The notes under the pieces: generated by a model | What the model saw: the letters and a program-made list of their open reading frames with translations, nothing else | Databases searched by the model: none | Told to the model about the DNA's origin: nothing | Translations under genes and position numbers: made by a program | In this document: one piece after another, positions 41,676 to 49,983 of the stretch | How the letters are laid out: each line of letters starts with the position of its first letter | Position numbering within the stretch: the first letter of the stretch is position 1 | Assembly: GCA_964434575.1 (NCBI GenBank) | Contig: CAYSWB010000002.1 | Span: forward strand, 58,060 to 122,059 | Source: DAORHV01 sp964434575 | GTDB lineage: Bacteria > Patescibacteriota > Gracilibacteria > Peribacterales > Peribacteraceae | DNA length: 64,000 nucleotides | Direction of reading: 5' to 3'

Positions 41676-42248
41676 TTATTCCTCGCCCACGCCCACGCTG
41701 ATGGTCGTGCGTCCGTCGGTGGCGGCGATCATCACGGAGAAGACGCGGTTGTCCTTGGTGCCGGCCATCATCATGCCGCCAGCGACCTGCGCGGTGTTCG
41801 AGATCGTCCAGCCCTGCTTCTCCAATTCGGCCTTGTAGTAGGCGTTCACGACATCGGGAGCGTCCTTGGTCATCAGCACCAGCGCTTTGCCGGGCTTGCC
41901 GTTGGTCGGGTTCACCGACGCGGAGTACTGCACCTCGGAACCCGGGTACACCGGTCCGTCGCTCGGCCAGTCCTTCGGCATCTCCTGGCCGGTGGTGAAC
42001 GTGCCGTCTTTGGTCTTCACTTCCATCTTGCCGTCGTCGCTGAAATCCACGTCGGCATCGCCGCCGGTCGACCGCTCGATCGCGCGCTCCATCATGGTCT
42101 CGCCGACTTTCCGGCTGGCCATGCTCATCATGGCGTTCACGCCGTATCCCAGCACCAGGAGGATGCCCACCACCACGGCGATGAGGATCCATGGGCGGCT
42201 GGTCTGCTTCGGCGTCATGGGCGGGGTCGGGGGTGTGGCTTGATCCAT
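41676..42248 (-). CDS. Hypothetical single-span membrane protein
   Basis: 190 residues. A short Pro/Thr-rich cytoplasmic N-terminus and one transmembrane helix (residues 20-38) precede an extracytoplasmic domain: VYPGSEVQYSASVNP, then DVVNAYYKAELEKQGWTISN, as in small secreted proteins annotated only as hypothetical. The leader is about 25 nt and pyrimidine-rich, following a CATACT -10. No family is assigned with confidence. Confidence 0.7.
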   Translation of the reverse strand: MDQATPPTPPMTPKQTSRPWILIAVVVGILLVLGYGVNAMMSMASRKVGETMMERAIERSTGGDADVDFSDDGKMEVKTKDGTFTTGQEMPKDWPSDGPVYPGSEVQYSASVNPTNGKPGKALVLMTKDAPDVVNAYYKAELEKQGWTISNTAQVAGGMMMAGTKDNRVFSVMIAATDGRTTISVGVGEE

Positions 42249-42362
42249 GGGGGAGGGAGGGGAAATCGCAGTCAGTATGTCCGTTGCCGGAGCGCGCCGC
42301 AACGTCGGCTTGCGGGCAACTTGCGCGGGGGCGGAGGAGGGGACACACTGTCTTTAATCCGC

Positions 42363-42815
42363 ATGCGCCGTTTCGCCGCCTCCGCCTGGTTCCCCGTCCT
42401 CACGATGTTCGTGCTGGCGGCCGCCACGGCCGCTTCATACGCGCTCGTCATCAAGCCGACGGGCGAAAGCATCGGGAATGCGCAGATCCAGGACATCGCC
42501 AAGGTCGCCGGGTACGCCGCCGGTCCGCTATTGGCGTTTTTGTCGCTTATTCTCGCGTTCATCCTCAACGGGCTGCGCCGCCTCTTCCGCATCCGCAAGA
42601 TCGCCTGGCTGCATCCCGTCGTACCGTTCCTGTCCATCCTGCCGTGGTGCGTGTTCGCGTGGACGATGGTCATGGACGAGCCGCGCTACACGCCCATCGC
42701 GCACGCCGTCATCGACTTCGTGGGCCGGCCGCTGTTCTTGGGCTGCGCCGCCGCTTTGGCGTTCATCTTGCTCGTATCTCTGCTGATGCTCATCCCTTCC
42801 GGAAAGAAGAAATGA
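42363..42815 (+). CDS. Hypothetical four-helix membrane protein
   Basis: 150 residues with four predicted membrane helices and a basic segment in the middle (NGLRRLFRIRKIAW). No family recognised. Its stop overlaps the start of the following lipoprotein gene (ATGA), so the two are probably co-translated. It is divergent from the gene ending at 41676. Confidence 0.65.
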   Translation: MRRFAASAWFPVLTMFVLAAATAASYALVIKPTGESIGNAQIQDIAKVAGYAAGPLLAFLSLILAFILNGLRRLFRIRKIAWLHPVVPFLSILPWCVFAWTMVMDEPRYTPIAHAVIDFVGRPLFLGCAAALAFILLVSLLMLIPSGKKK

Positions 42816-44200
42816 AGCTCCGACTCCTCCCCGTCGCGCTCGTCCTGCCGCTGTCGCTCGCGCTCAGCGGCTGTCTGGGCGACGTGATGGAGGTGTTCTG
42901 CGACAATGCGCCGGCCATGATGGCGGGCGGCGATGGAGAGGGCGACGCCGACCACTGCTACCAGGCTTCGGCCATCCAGGACGGCGACCCGTCGAAGTGC
43001 GAGAAGATCAAAGGCGAGAAGTTCGTCGGCGCCAACCCGCCCAAGGACAAGTGTTTCCTGGAGATCGCCGAAAACACCGGCGACTTAAGCGTGTGCAAGA
43101 AGATCGAAGGCGGCTTCATGAGCTACTCGCAGGAGGAATGCGAGCGCAACACCCTCAGGACCAGCGGCCCCGAGGATTGCGTGAACAGCGACAACGAGGC
43201 TGCCTGCCGCCAGGCGTACGGCGAGGCCGGCCGCGGATGCGGCGACGGGTACATCTACAACATCAACAAGCACGAGTGCATCAAGCAGGGTGAAGCGGCT
43301 TCCTCCTCTTCCGCGGAGGGCAGCGACGACGGCATCGACGACAAGGCCCAGGAGGACCTGAAGACTATCGGCGACGCCGCCAAGGGCAAGTACATGGAGT
43401 TACTCGAGAACGCGATCGAGAGCGAAACCGATCCCGGCAAGCTTGAGGGATTGCAAGCGTACAAGGAATTCCTCGACAAAGCCGGCGACAAGATCGAATC
43501 CGCGCAGGCCAGCTGGGAGAAAATGGAGAAGCTGAAGAAAATCTTCTTGGATTCCTACGATCCATCGATGGACATCGACAAGATGCCCGTCGACAAGATC
43601 CTCGCCAAAGGCCTGTTCGACCGGATCAAGGACCGCGTGTTCGGCGAAGGGGAGCAGACGCCGCAGGAGAAGGAGAATGCGGCCGCCGACGACGCGCTCT
43701 CCGTGTACGAGGCCATGCTCAAGCGCCAGGGCGACATCGACTACCTCAAAAAAGACAAGCTCAGCCGCCTGAAGGACGAGGTCTCATCGGCCATCCAGGA
43801 GGACCTCACGAGCCGCGTGACCGAGCCGGTGAAGGAGATCGCCGAAGGTATCGCCGGCCCCGCCATGCTGGCGGTGAAGCCCATCGACTACGCGCTGACG
43901 TCCCTGCAGGAGACGGCCAAGAAAGAGGCGTTCCAGGACTTGGTCAAAGCCTACAACCGCCGCCGCGACGACTGGACGCAAAAGCGCCCCGACCTCTCTC
44001 CCGAACAGATCCACGAGCTGACGAAGCAGTCCGTCATCGACGACCCGTACCAGGACAACACCAACACCGGCTTCGTGAAGCACGGCAACATCCTCGCCAA
44101 CAAAGACTGCCAGGACGAAAGCCAGCCGCTGTGCGTCGATAGCCGCGTCTGGTGGACCGCGATGGACAAGACGTACCAGTTCGCGAACAAGAAGAAGTAG
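42812..44200 (+). CDS. Large lipoprotein with cysteine-rich N-terminal region
   Basis: 462 residues. The lipoprotein signal ends at Cys21 (LALSGC). Residues about 21-165 hold some fourteen cysteines in short repeats of the type C-E/K-K-I (DPSKCEKIKGEKF, DLSVCKKIEGGF, EDCVNSDNEAACRQAYG), suggesting disulfide-bonded repeats. A Ser/Glu/Asp linker leads to a long helical region (about residues 175-460). No family recognised. It may be a surface protein needing the DsbA-like oxidase encoded at 33712-34782 (inference). Confidence 0.7.
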   Translation: MKLRLLPVALVLPLSLALSGCLGDVMEVFCDNAPAMMAGGDGEGDADHCYQASAIQDGDPSKCEKIKGEKFVGANPPKDKCFLEIAENTGDLSVCKKIEGGFMSYSQEECERNTLRTSGPEDCVNSDNEAACRQAYGEAGRGCGDGYIYNINKHECIKQGEAASSSSAEGSDDGIDDKAQEDLKTIGDAAKGKYMELLENAIESETDPGKLEGLQAYKEFLDKAGDKIESAQASWEKMEKLKKIFLDSYDPSMDIDKMPVDKILAKGLFDRIKDRVFGEGEQTPQEKENAAADDALSVYEAMLKRQGDIDYLKKDKLSRLKDEVSSAIQEDLTSRVTEPVKEIAEGIAGPAMLAVKPIDYALTSLQETAKKEAFQDLVKAYNRRRDDWTQKRPDLSPEQIHELTKQSVIDDPYQDNTNTGFVKHGNILANKDCQDESQPLCVDSRVWWTAMDKTYQFANKKK

Positions 44201-44217
44201 CCGCTTCCCCCATTCCC

Positions 44218-44712
44218 ATGACCGACCAGGCTCCGCATTACGACCCGCATCACGTCCAGGCCGCCAAGAAGGCCGCCGCCATCGAGGCGTGGATGCTTCC
44301 GCTGTTCAAGAAGGCGCCGCACCTGCCTCCCAACATCCGCCAGACGCTGGTGGACATCGTTCCCTGGATCGCGCTGATCGGCGGCATCCTCGGCGTGGTC
44401 GGCATCCTGTCGGCCAGCACGTTCACGTCCATGGTCTTCACGTTCTCGTTCCTGCGGTTCGGCATGTTCCCCATGCTCTACACCGTCGGCATGCTGATCG
44501 GCCTGGCCGCCGCCGTGCTGAACCTGGCCGCCTACCAGCCGCTGACGCAGTTCAAGAAGGCGGGCTGGAACTACCTGTTCTACGGCATGCTCCTCGGCGT
44601 GGTGTCGTTCGCGTTCAGCTTCGTGGCCGGATACGCGCACCTCGGCCAGCTGGCCGGACTGGTGATCGGCTTCTGGCTGCTGTTCGAGATCCGCGACGCA
44701 TACAAGGCGTAG
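44218..44712 (+). CDS. Hypothetical four-helix membrane protein
   Basis: 164 residues with a His/Lys-rich amphipathic N-terminus (PHYDPHHVQAAKKAA) and four hydrophobic helices; the last two are LFYGMLLGVVSFAFSFVAG and LGQLAGLVIGFWLLFEI. It starts 17 nt after the lipoprotein stop with a C-rich leader, so it is probably the third gene of that unit. Function unknown. Confidence 0.65.
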   Translation: MTDQAPHYDPHHVQAAKKAAAIEAWMLPLFKKAPHLPPNIRQTLVDIVPWIALIGGILGVVGILSASTFTSMVFTFSFLRFGMFPMLYTVGMLIGLAAAVLNLAAYQPLTQFKKAGWNYLFYGMLLGVVSFAFSFVAGYAHLGQLAGLVIGFWLLFEIRDAYKA

Positions 44713-44829
44713 GCGCGCGAAACGCGGTTTCCAGCCGGGCTTTTTCGCGCTGAAAGAATCGGCGGCCTTGTCCGTCAACATCGTCGGATTAACGCGTACA
44801 ATCCCATGGCGATGCCGTTCGGGAGCGTT

Positions 44830-44863
44830 CCTTAATCCTTCCTTAACCCCGGGCGGATACGCT
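44830..44863 (+). promoter_or_regulatory. PhoB-like direct-repeat box and -10 of the response regulator gene
   Basis: CCTTAAT-N4-CCTTAAC (44830-44847), two 7-bp repeats with an 11-bp period, the geometry of PhoB/OmpR-family sites. A -10-like TACGCT (44858-44863) begins exactly 10 bp after the box, so the box replaces the -35. Autoregulation by the encoded regulator is inferred. Confidence 0.55.
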
Positions 44864-44880
44864 CGTACCATCACCCTTCC

Positions 44881-45543
44881 ATGCACATCCTTCTCATCGA
44901 AGACCAGGCAAAGCTCGCCCAGAACATGAAGCAGTTCCTCGAACTGGAGCACTACGCCGTGACCGTCGCAAACGACGGAAAGGAGGGGTTCGAAAAAGCC
45001 ATGACCCAGCCCATCGACCTGCTGATCTTGGACATCAACCTGCCGGGCATGGACGGTTACGTCATCTGCGCGCTGCTCCGTCAGGCCCGCAAGAACATGC
45101 CGATCCTCATGCTCACCGCCCGCACCACGCAACAGGAAGTGGTGCACGGGCTGAACGTCGGCGCCGACGATTACCTGGCCAAACCGTTCGATTTCGACGA
45201 GCTCCTCGCCCGCATCCGCGCGCTGCTGCGGCGCAACGGCGGCGAAAAGAGCCCGCAGCTTTCCACCGGCAACGTCGTGCTGGACACCAACACGCAGGAA
45301 GTCCGCAAAGGTGAGCGCAAGGTGGACCTGTCGCCCAAGGAGTACGCGCTGTTCGAGTTCCTGCTGCGCAACAAGGGCGTGGTGCAGGAACGACCGCGCA
45401 TCATCGACCACGTGTGGGGCGGCCGCGACGAGCTGATGTTCTCGCAGACGGTGGACGTGCACGTCGCGTATTTGCGCCGTAAGCTGGGCAAGAACGTCAT
45501 CCGCACCGTGCCCGGCAAGGGCTACATGGTCCCCGCGGAATAG
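44881..45543 (+). CDS. OmpR/PhoB-family response regulator
   Basis: 220 residues. Receiver domain 1-120: acidic pair in LIEDQ, phospho-acceptor Asp51 in LLILDINLPGMDG, MLTAR (Thr switch) and the Lys in DDYLAKPFDFDELLARI. Winged-helix DNA-binding domain 130-220: VDLSPKEYALFEFLL, FSQTVDVHVAYLRRKLG, IRTVPGKGYMV. It pairs with the kinase gene 18 nt downstream. Targets probably carry CCTTAAT-type repeats, as seen at 44830 and 46752. Confidence 0.96.
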   Translation: MHILLIEDQAKLAQNMKQFLELEHYAVTVANDGKEGFEKAMTQPIDLLILDINLPGMDGYVICALLRQARKNMPILMLTARTTQQEVVHGLNVGADDYLAKPFDFDELLARIRALLRRNGGEKSPQLSTGNVVLDTNTQEVRKGERKVDLSPKEYALFEFLLRNKGVVQERPRIIDHVWGGRDELMFSQTVDVHVAYLRRKLGKNVIRTVPGKGYMVPAE

Positions 45544-45561
45544 GCCGCATCCTCTCCACGC

Positions 45562-46740
45562 ATGTTTCGTCGCATCAGCCACAGGATCGCGCTGCAATTC
45601 ACGGCTTTCGTGTTCGTGCTCATGCTCGCCAACGGCGCCTTGTTCATGGCGGCCGACCTGGGCAACGCGCGCCGCGAGATGAACAACCGGTTGCTGCGCA
45701 CCGCGCACGCCATCCTGGAGTACTCGCGCTACGGCAGCATCGACTTCCCGCACTTCCTGCCCGTGCCGCTGCGCGAGCGCGTCCGCATCGCCGATCCTTC
45801 CGGGCAGGTGATGTACGCGGGCGTGCTGTTCTCCGACATGCCGTTCTCGGCGTCCTCCGGCGTGTCTTCCACGTCGGTGCAGGGCGAGCGGTACGCGGTC
45901 CTCACCATGCCGATCTTGGGCGAAGGCGAGTCCGTGCAAGGCTACCTGCAGGTAGCCGAGGTGGAGCGGCTTCCCATCGGCGATCTTCCGTCGCGCGCCT
46001 TGCTGTACCTCATCGTGAGCGTGGGCGTTTCGGCCCTCACCTTCGCCGTGGGGCAGTTCTTCGCCTGGAAGAGCCTGCGCCCCGCCGAGGACGCCATGCA
46101 GCGCCTGGAGCAGTTCACGCAGGACGCCAGCCACGAGCTGCGCACGCCGCTGGCCGCGCTGAGCTCATCGTTGGACCTGGCGCTGCGCAACCAGAAGTAC
46201 CGCGAGGGGATCGAGTCGGCCAAGGAAGACCTGAAGGAAGTGTCGGTGTTGGTCGAGCGTTTGCTGGAACTGGCGCGCCTGGACAAGCTCGTGCTCGCGA
46301 CCGAAGCCGTGGACGCGACGGCGCTGGTGGAGGGCGTGGTCGCCAAGCACGGAGACGCCGCCAAGGCCAAGGGCGTGAAGCTGGTCGCCGAGGTCTCGCC
46401 GGGAGTGACACTGCGGTCCGACCCGGCGCTGCTGAAGCACCTGCTGGTGAACCTGCTGCTCAACGCGGTGAAATTCAGCAAGCCCGAAGGCGGCGTCGTC
46501 ACCGTGCGCCTGACGCAGGAATTCCTGTCGGTGAGCGACACCGGCATCGGCATCCCGCAGGCCGACTTGGAGCGCATCTTCGACCGCTTCTACCAGGTGG
46601 AATCCTCGCGCAGCAACGACGGCTACGGCCTCGGACTCGCGTTGGTGAAGCGCATCACGGACCTGCACGGCTGGACGGTGGACGTGCGCAGCGCGCCGGA
46701 CGCCGGCACGGAGTTCATGGTGCGGTTCGCCGGTACATAG
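45562..46740 (+). CDS. Sensor histidine kinase
   Basis: 392 residues. An N-terminal transmembrane helix (about 9-32), an extracytoplasmic sensor of about 120 residues and a second helix (about 150-172) precede the H box TQDASHELRTPLAALSSSL (phospho-His), the N box LLVNLLLNAVKFS, the G1 box VSDTGIGIPQ and the G2 box YGLGLALVKRI. It phosphorylates the adjacent response regulator. No HAMP domain is obvious between helix 2 and the H box. The signal is unknown. Confidence 0.95.
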   Translation: MFRRISHRIALQFTAFVFVLMLANGALFMAADLGNARREMNNRLLRTAHAILEYSRYGSIDFPHFLPVPLRERVRIADPSGQVMYAGVLFSDMPFSASSGVSSTSVQGERYAVLTMPILGEGESVQGYLQVAEVERLPIGDLPSRALLYLIVSVGVSALTFAVGQFFAWKSLRPAEDAMQRLEQFTQDASHELRTPLAALSSSLDLALRNQKYREGIESAKEDLKEVSVLVERLLELARLDKLVLATEAVDATALVEGVVAKHGDAAKAKGVKLVAEVSPGVTLRSDPALLKHLLVNLLLNAVKFSKPEGGVVTVRLTQEFLSVSDTGIGIPQADLERIFDRFYQVESSRSNDGYGLGLALVKRITDLHGWTVDVRSAPDAGTEFMVRFAGT

Positions 46741-46751
46741 CCGGGATGCAC

Positions 46752-46785
46752 CCTTAATCGATTCTTAAAACACGCCGCGTAGAGT
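46752..46785 (+). promoter_or_regulatory. Second PhoB-like box with -10 downstream of the kinase gene
   Basis: CCTTAAT-N4-TCTTAAA (46752-46769) followed after exactly 10 bp by TAGAGT (46780-46785). Geometry is identical to the box before the regulator gene. It drives transcription rightwards into a region with no credible protein gene on that strand. Confidence 0.5.
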
Positions 46786-46791
46786 GACGCG

Positions 46792-46888
46792 TGTTCGGCG
46801 AGCGCCGGACATCTGCATCCGAATTCCATTTGAGCGATACGGGAAGGAAAAGGGCGAAAGAAGCCGCGCGCACCGCGGCTTCTTTCTA
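46792..46888 (+). ncRNA. Candidate small RNA controlled by the two-component system
   Basis: The interval between the predicted start of transcription (about 46792) and the hairpin at 46856-46886 is about 97 nt. A GTG at 46791 opens a frame, but it runs antisense through the sigma factor gene and looks spurious. A short regulated RNA is the simplest reading of box + -10 + terminator. It is an inference from layout only. Confidence 0.3.
46856..46886. terminator. Bidirectional terminator-like hairpin
   Basis: Perfect 13-bp inverted repeat GAAAGAAGCCGCG / CGCGGCTTCTTTC with a 5-nt loop; pyrimidine-rich TTCTTTC ends the stem on both strands. It separates the kinase side from the convergent sigma factor gene. 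Confidence 0.7.
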
Positions 46889-46910
46889 CGTGCGAGTTGG
46901 CCGGGGGCGC

Positions 46911-47414
46911 TTACGCCGTTTCCGTTCCGTCGGGCGACAACCTGAGGTGGTTTGCCAATCGCTGCCGGCACAGCGCGAGCGTGTGCGCCACCTCGCCGGA
47001 GGGGCGTCCGAGGACGCCGGCGATGCGTTCCGGCGTGTAATCCAGCGTGTACCGCAGCGCGGCGACTTCGCGCATGTCCGCAGGCATGCTCTCCAGCGCG
47101 GCGCGCACGGCCGCGAATCGATCATCCGTCTTCGCCGGCGCATTCGGGTTCGGTTTCATCGCCGCCGCCAGCTCGCGCACGCGGGTGCGCAGCCACGTCA
47201 TGACGCCGATTTCTTCGGGGTGCAGCTCCAGCCGCTGGAATTCCACGAACACCTGCTGCACGCAGTCCATGGCGGCTTCGCTCTCGCCGCATGCGGCGTA
47301 GGCGAGCGCCCACAGTTCGCGGCTGCTGTCGGCGTACAGCCGTTCGAATGCTTCCCGGTCGCCGCCGGTTTCCACGCGCGGAACCGAGTCGTTGCCTACA
47401 AAGGAGAGAGACAT
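46911..47414 (-). CDS. ECF-like sigma factor, diverged
   Basis: 167 residues resembling sigma-70 regions 2 and 4: REAFERLYADSSRELWALAY and DCVQQVFVEFQRLE (region 2), then SMPADMREVAALRYTLDYTP and PSGEVAHTLALCRQRLANHL (region 4). Region 2 is less conserved than in the factor at 1093. The start at ATG 47412-47414 is fixed by TACAGT ending exactly 6 nt upstream; the longer frame lacks similarity. No anti-sigma gene is adjacent. It faces the two-component system and its terminator. Confidence 0.82.
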   Translation of the reverse strand: MSLSFVGNDSVPRVETGGDREAFERLYADSSRELWALAYAACGESEAAMDCVQQVFVEFQRLELHPEEIGVMTWLRTRVRELAAAMKPNPNAPAKTDDRFAAVRAALESMPADMREVAALRYTLDYTPERIAGVLGRPSGEVAHTLALCRQRLANHLRLSPDGTETA

Positions 47415-47589
47415 GCCAGAACTGTACGCCGGCCGGCCGATTCGCCAACCGGAAAGTCGGCGCGTCTTTGCGGTTGGCTTCGCCATGCGATGATTTCCGC
47501 CTCGCGACGTTCACTTCGGAAGCGAAACGGCCGCCGACCGGGCGCGTGGCGCTTGGAAAAGACACGCGCATGTCGCATGCTGACCCGCG

Positions 47590-48408
47590 ATGCCACACGC
47601 CCTTCGCCGTTTCGCCGCCGTGTCCGCGGCGTTGGCCTGCCTGCTTCTTCTCGCACCCGTTCCGGTCGGCGCCCATGAATTGCTGCCCCCGGAGCTGGTC
47701 CAATTCCTGCGCGAGAATCCGGATGCCAGCCAAGCCGAGTTCGACGCGTACCTGTCCTCCCAGCCGGAACTCACCAAGGGCGGCGATGCCGCGTATCGGC
47801 AGCGCCTGGTGGACACCGTGTTCGGCGCGGGTCCGACCTGGTGGGAGAACGCGTGGATCTTCATCAAGCTCGGTTTCCAGCACATCCTGGAGGGCACCGA
47901 CCACGTGCTGTTCGTGCTGGCCCTGCTGCTGACGTTCACCGCGCTGGTCCCCACGCTCAAGTCCATCACCGCGTTCACCATCGCGCACAGCATCACGCTC
48001 ATCCTGGCCGGCCTGGACATCGTCACGCTGGAGTCACGCCTGGTGGAAAGCATCATCGCGCTGTCCATCGCGTTCGTCGCCATAACGACGGTGTTCCTGC
48101 GCCGCTACAAGTATTTCTCGTCCATGGATTCGAAGGTGTCGGTCATCTTCCTGTTCGGCCTGTTCCACGGCATGGGCTTCGCGGGGCTTTTGAAGGACTT
48201 CTACATCCCGGAAGGGCAGTTCATCCCGTCCTTGCTGTTCTTCAACGTCGGCATCGAGCTGGGCCAGATCCTCATCATCCTGCTGGCGCTGCCGTTCATC
48301 TACCTGTTCCGCAAAAAGAGCTGGTACCCGCTGGCCATGAAGATCATCGCGGTCGGCATCTCGGCCATGGCGATGGTGTGGTTCTTCGAGCGGGCGTTCG
48401 GCGCTTAG
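47590..48408 (+). CDS. HupE/UreJ-like membrane protein
   Basis: 272 residues. A signal peptide (to about residue 28, AHELLPP) and a short extracytoplasmic region precede five to six membrane helices. Motifs of the HupE/UreJ_2 family are GFQHILEGTDHVLFVLALLL, FTIAHSITLILAG and GLFHGMGFAGLL; their His/Asp/Glu residues suggest metal transport (nickel or cobalt in relatives). No hydrogenase or urease genes are in the window, so its metal and role are open. Its 3' end overlaps the convergent hydrolase gene by 4 nt. Confidence 0.88.
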   Translation: MPHALRRFAAVSAALACLLLLAPVPVGAHELLPPELVQFLRENPDASQAEFDAYLSSQPELTKGGDAAYRQRLVDTVFGAGPTWWENAWIFIKLGFQHILEGTDHVLFVLALLLTFTALVPTLKSITAFTIAHSITLILAGLDIVTLESRLVESIIALSIAFVAITTVFLRRYKYFSSMDSKVSVIFLFGLFHGMGFAGLLKDFYIPEGQFIPSLLFFNVGIELGQILIILLALPFIYLFRKKSWYPLAMKIIAVGISAMAMVWFFERAFGA

Positions 48409-49019
48409 TGTGCGGCCAGGAACGCTTTGGCCTGCGCCAGATCGTCCTTGACCAGTCCGTGGCCACCCGGCTGCCAGACCAGCTTCACCAGGCCACCGCA
48501 GTCCATCAGCAGGTCGGCCATCTTCTGGGTGCCGTCGGGGTCGATCATGGTGTCGTTGCGGCCGCCTAAGATCAGCACCGGCGTCTTGGGGATGACCGGC
48601 TGCGGGTGCGGATCGAACGGGATGGTCCCGCGCAGCATCACCGCGCCCGCGAGGAGCCCGGGCTTCATCAGCAACATGGACCCGATGGTGTTTGCGCCGT
48701 TGGAGTAGCCGGCCGCCCACATCTTCTTGGGGTCGAAGCCGTAGGTGAACGCGGATTGCTCCAGGAATAACGCCAGTTCCAGCGTGCGCTCCTTTAAGTC
48801 CGGTACATCAAACGAGCCGTCCGGGAAGCGCTGGAAGAAGCGGTTCATGCCGTTTTCGTTCACCTTGCCGCGTGGCGAGAGGAGGTTGGCTTCCGGGTCG
48901 ATTTCTTTGCCGAGAGGGATGAGATCGTCTTCGTCGCCGCCGGTACCGTGCAACAGCACGATAGTCCGGGCGGACTCGCGATTCTTGGCTGGCAGCCAGC
49001 GGTGGATGAAGTCGGTCAT
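48405..49019 (-). CDS. mhqD: Carboxylesterase/phospholipase-type hydrolase (MhqD-like)
   Basis: 204-residue alpha/beta hydrolase: TIVLLHGTGGDEDDLIPLG (oxyanion loop), AAGYSNGANTIGSML (nucleophile Ser), ILGGRNDTMIDPD (Asp) and PGGHGL (His). Its start overlaps the stop of the dioxygenase gene (ATGA). This gene pair matches mhqO-mhqD of Bacillus, where MhqO and MhqD deal with quinones and hydroquinones. Substrate here is inferred from that pairing. Confidence 0.85.
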   Translation of the reverse strand: MTDFIHRWLPAKNRESARTIVLLHGTGGDEDDLIPLGKEIDPEANLLSPRGKVNENGMNRFFQRFPDGSFDVPDLKERTLELALFLEQSAFTYGFDPKKMWAAGYSNGANTIGSMLLMKPGLLAGAVMLRGTIPFDPHPQPVIPKTPVLILGGRNDTMIDPDGTQKMADLLMDCGGLVKLVWQPGGHGLVKDDLAQAKAFLAAH

Positions 49020-49942
49020 GGGTTGAATGGGGGCAAGGCGGCTTCGATGCTGGAGCGCTCCTGTTCCATCCACGGCGGCAGGCGGAGCGACGAGCCCAGT
49101 TTCTCTTTGGTTTCGTCCACGGTAAAGCCCGGCGCGTCGGTGGCGATTTCGAACAGCACGCCGCCCGGCTCGCGGAAGTAGATGGACCGGAAGTACACGC
49201 GCTCCATGATGGGGGACACGTTGTGGCCGTGGTGCTTCAGGGCTTCGTGGAACGCTTTTTGATCCTTGTCGTTCTTGGCGCCGAACGCGATGTGGTGGAT
49301 GGTCCCGGTGCCCATGGTTGCGGGGAAGTACTCGGGCGCGACCTTCAGGTCTATAAAGCCTTTGCGCTTGCTCCCAAACTGAAAGCGGTGGACGCCGTGC
49401 TCTTCGGCCAGCTTCTTCATACCCAGTTCCTTGGTGAGGAAGTCGGCGGTGTCCTCGTAGCCGCCTTCCAACACCGTGACGCCGTGCAGCCCGCGGATGG
49501 CGTGTTCCATGGGCACGCTGCCCTCCCACTCGCTGAACGGGCGCAGTTCAGCGTCCGCCACCAGCTCCACGGTCATGCCGTCGGGGTCCTGGATGAGGAG
49601 GAACTTCTCACCGAAGCGCTCCAGCGGGCCAATGGTCTTGATGCCTTTGTCCTGGAGCCTGGTGAGCCAGTAGCCCAGCGACGCCTGCGGGATGCTGAGG
49701 GCGACCGCGGCGGCCTGGCCCACGCCGGCGCGGCCGGCGAACGCGCCCTTCCAGATGAAGAACGTGAGGATGGTGCCGGGTGAGCCCACGCCGTCGCCGT
49801 AATAGAGGTGGTAGGCGGACGGATCATCGAAGTTGATGGTGGTTTTTACCAGGCGCAGGCCGAGGACGTCGGTGTAGAACTTGTGGTTTTTTTGGGCGTC
49901 CGAGGCGATGGCGGTGAGGTGGTGGTGGCCAAGCAGGTTCAT
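49016..49942 (-). CDS. mhqO: Ring-cleaving dioxygenase, VOC family (MhqO-like)
   Basis: 308 residues with two vicinal-oxygen-chelate halves: LLGHHHLTAIASDAQKNHKF, LIQDPDGMTVELVADAE, AIRGLHGVTVLEGGYED and IHHIAFGAKND, ending with FREPGGVLFEIATDAPGF. His and Glu residues in these segments bind the metal. It probably opens hydroquinone-type rings. An extended -10 (TGCTATACT, minus strand) lies 18 nt before the ATG. A degenerate copy of its first ~20 codons and leader lies at 52490-52620, beyond the restriction-modification genes. Confidence 0.88.
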   Translation of the reverse strand: MNLLGHHHLTAIASDAQKNHKFYTDVLGLRLVKTTINFDDPSAYHLYYGDGVGSPGTILTFFIWKGAFAGRAGVGQAAAVALSIPQASLGYWLTRLQDKGIKTIGPLERFGEKFLLIQDPDGMTVELVADAELRPFSEWEGSVPMEHAIRGLHGVTVLEGGYEDTADFLTKELGMKKLAEEHGVHRFQFGSKRKGFIDLKVAPEYFPATMGTGTIHHIAFGAKNDKDQKAFHEALKHHGHNVSPIMERVYFRSIYFREPGGVLFEIATDAPGFTVDETKEKLGSSLRLPPWMEQERSSIEAALPPFNP

Positions 49943-49980
49943 AACGTATGTCGAAAAGGGGAGTATAGCATAGAAGCCCG
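49889..49980 (-). repeat. Direct repeat, left copy: 5' end and leader of the mhqO-like gene
   Basis: About 90 bp covering the first ~18 codons and promoter of the dioxygenase gene. It matches 52530-52620 in the same orientation, with scattered substitutions, a 3-nt gap in one copy and an identical block of about 20 bp spanning GTATGTCGAAAAGGGGAG. The two copies bracket the methyltransferase-nuclease-vsr operon. Confidence 0.75.
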
Positions 49981-49983
49981 TTT

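Noticed and set aside
46791..47678. GTG-initiated plus-strand frame after the kinase gene
   Set aside because: It crosses the 13-bp terminator hairpin and runs antisense to the sigma factor gene. I treat the region before the hairpin as a possible small RNA instead.
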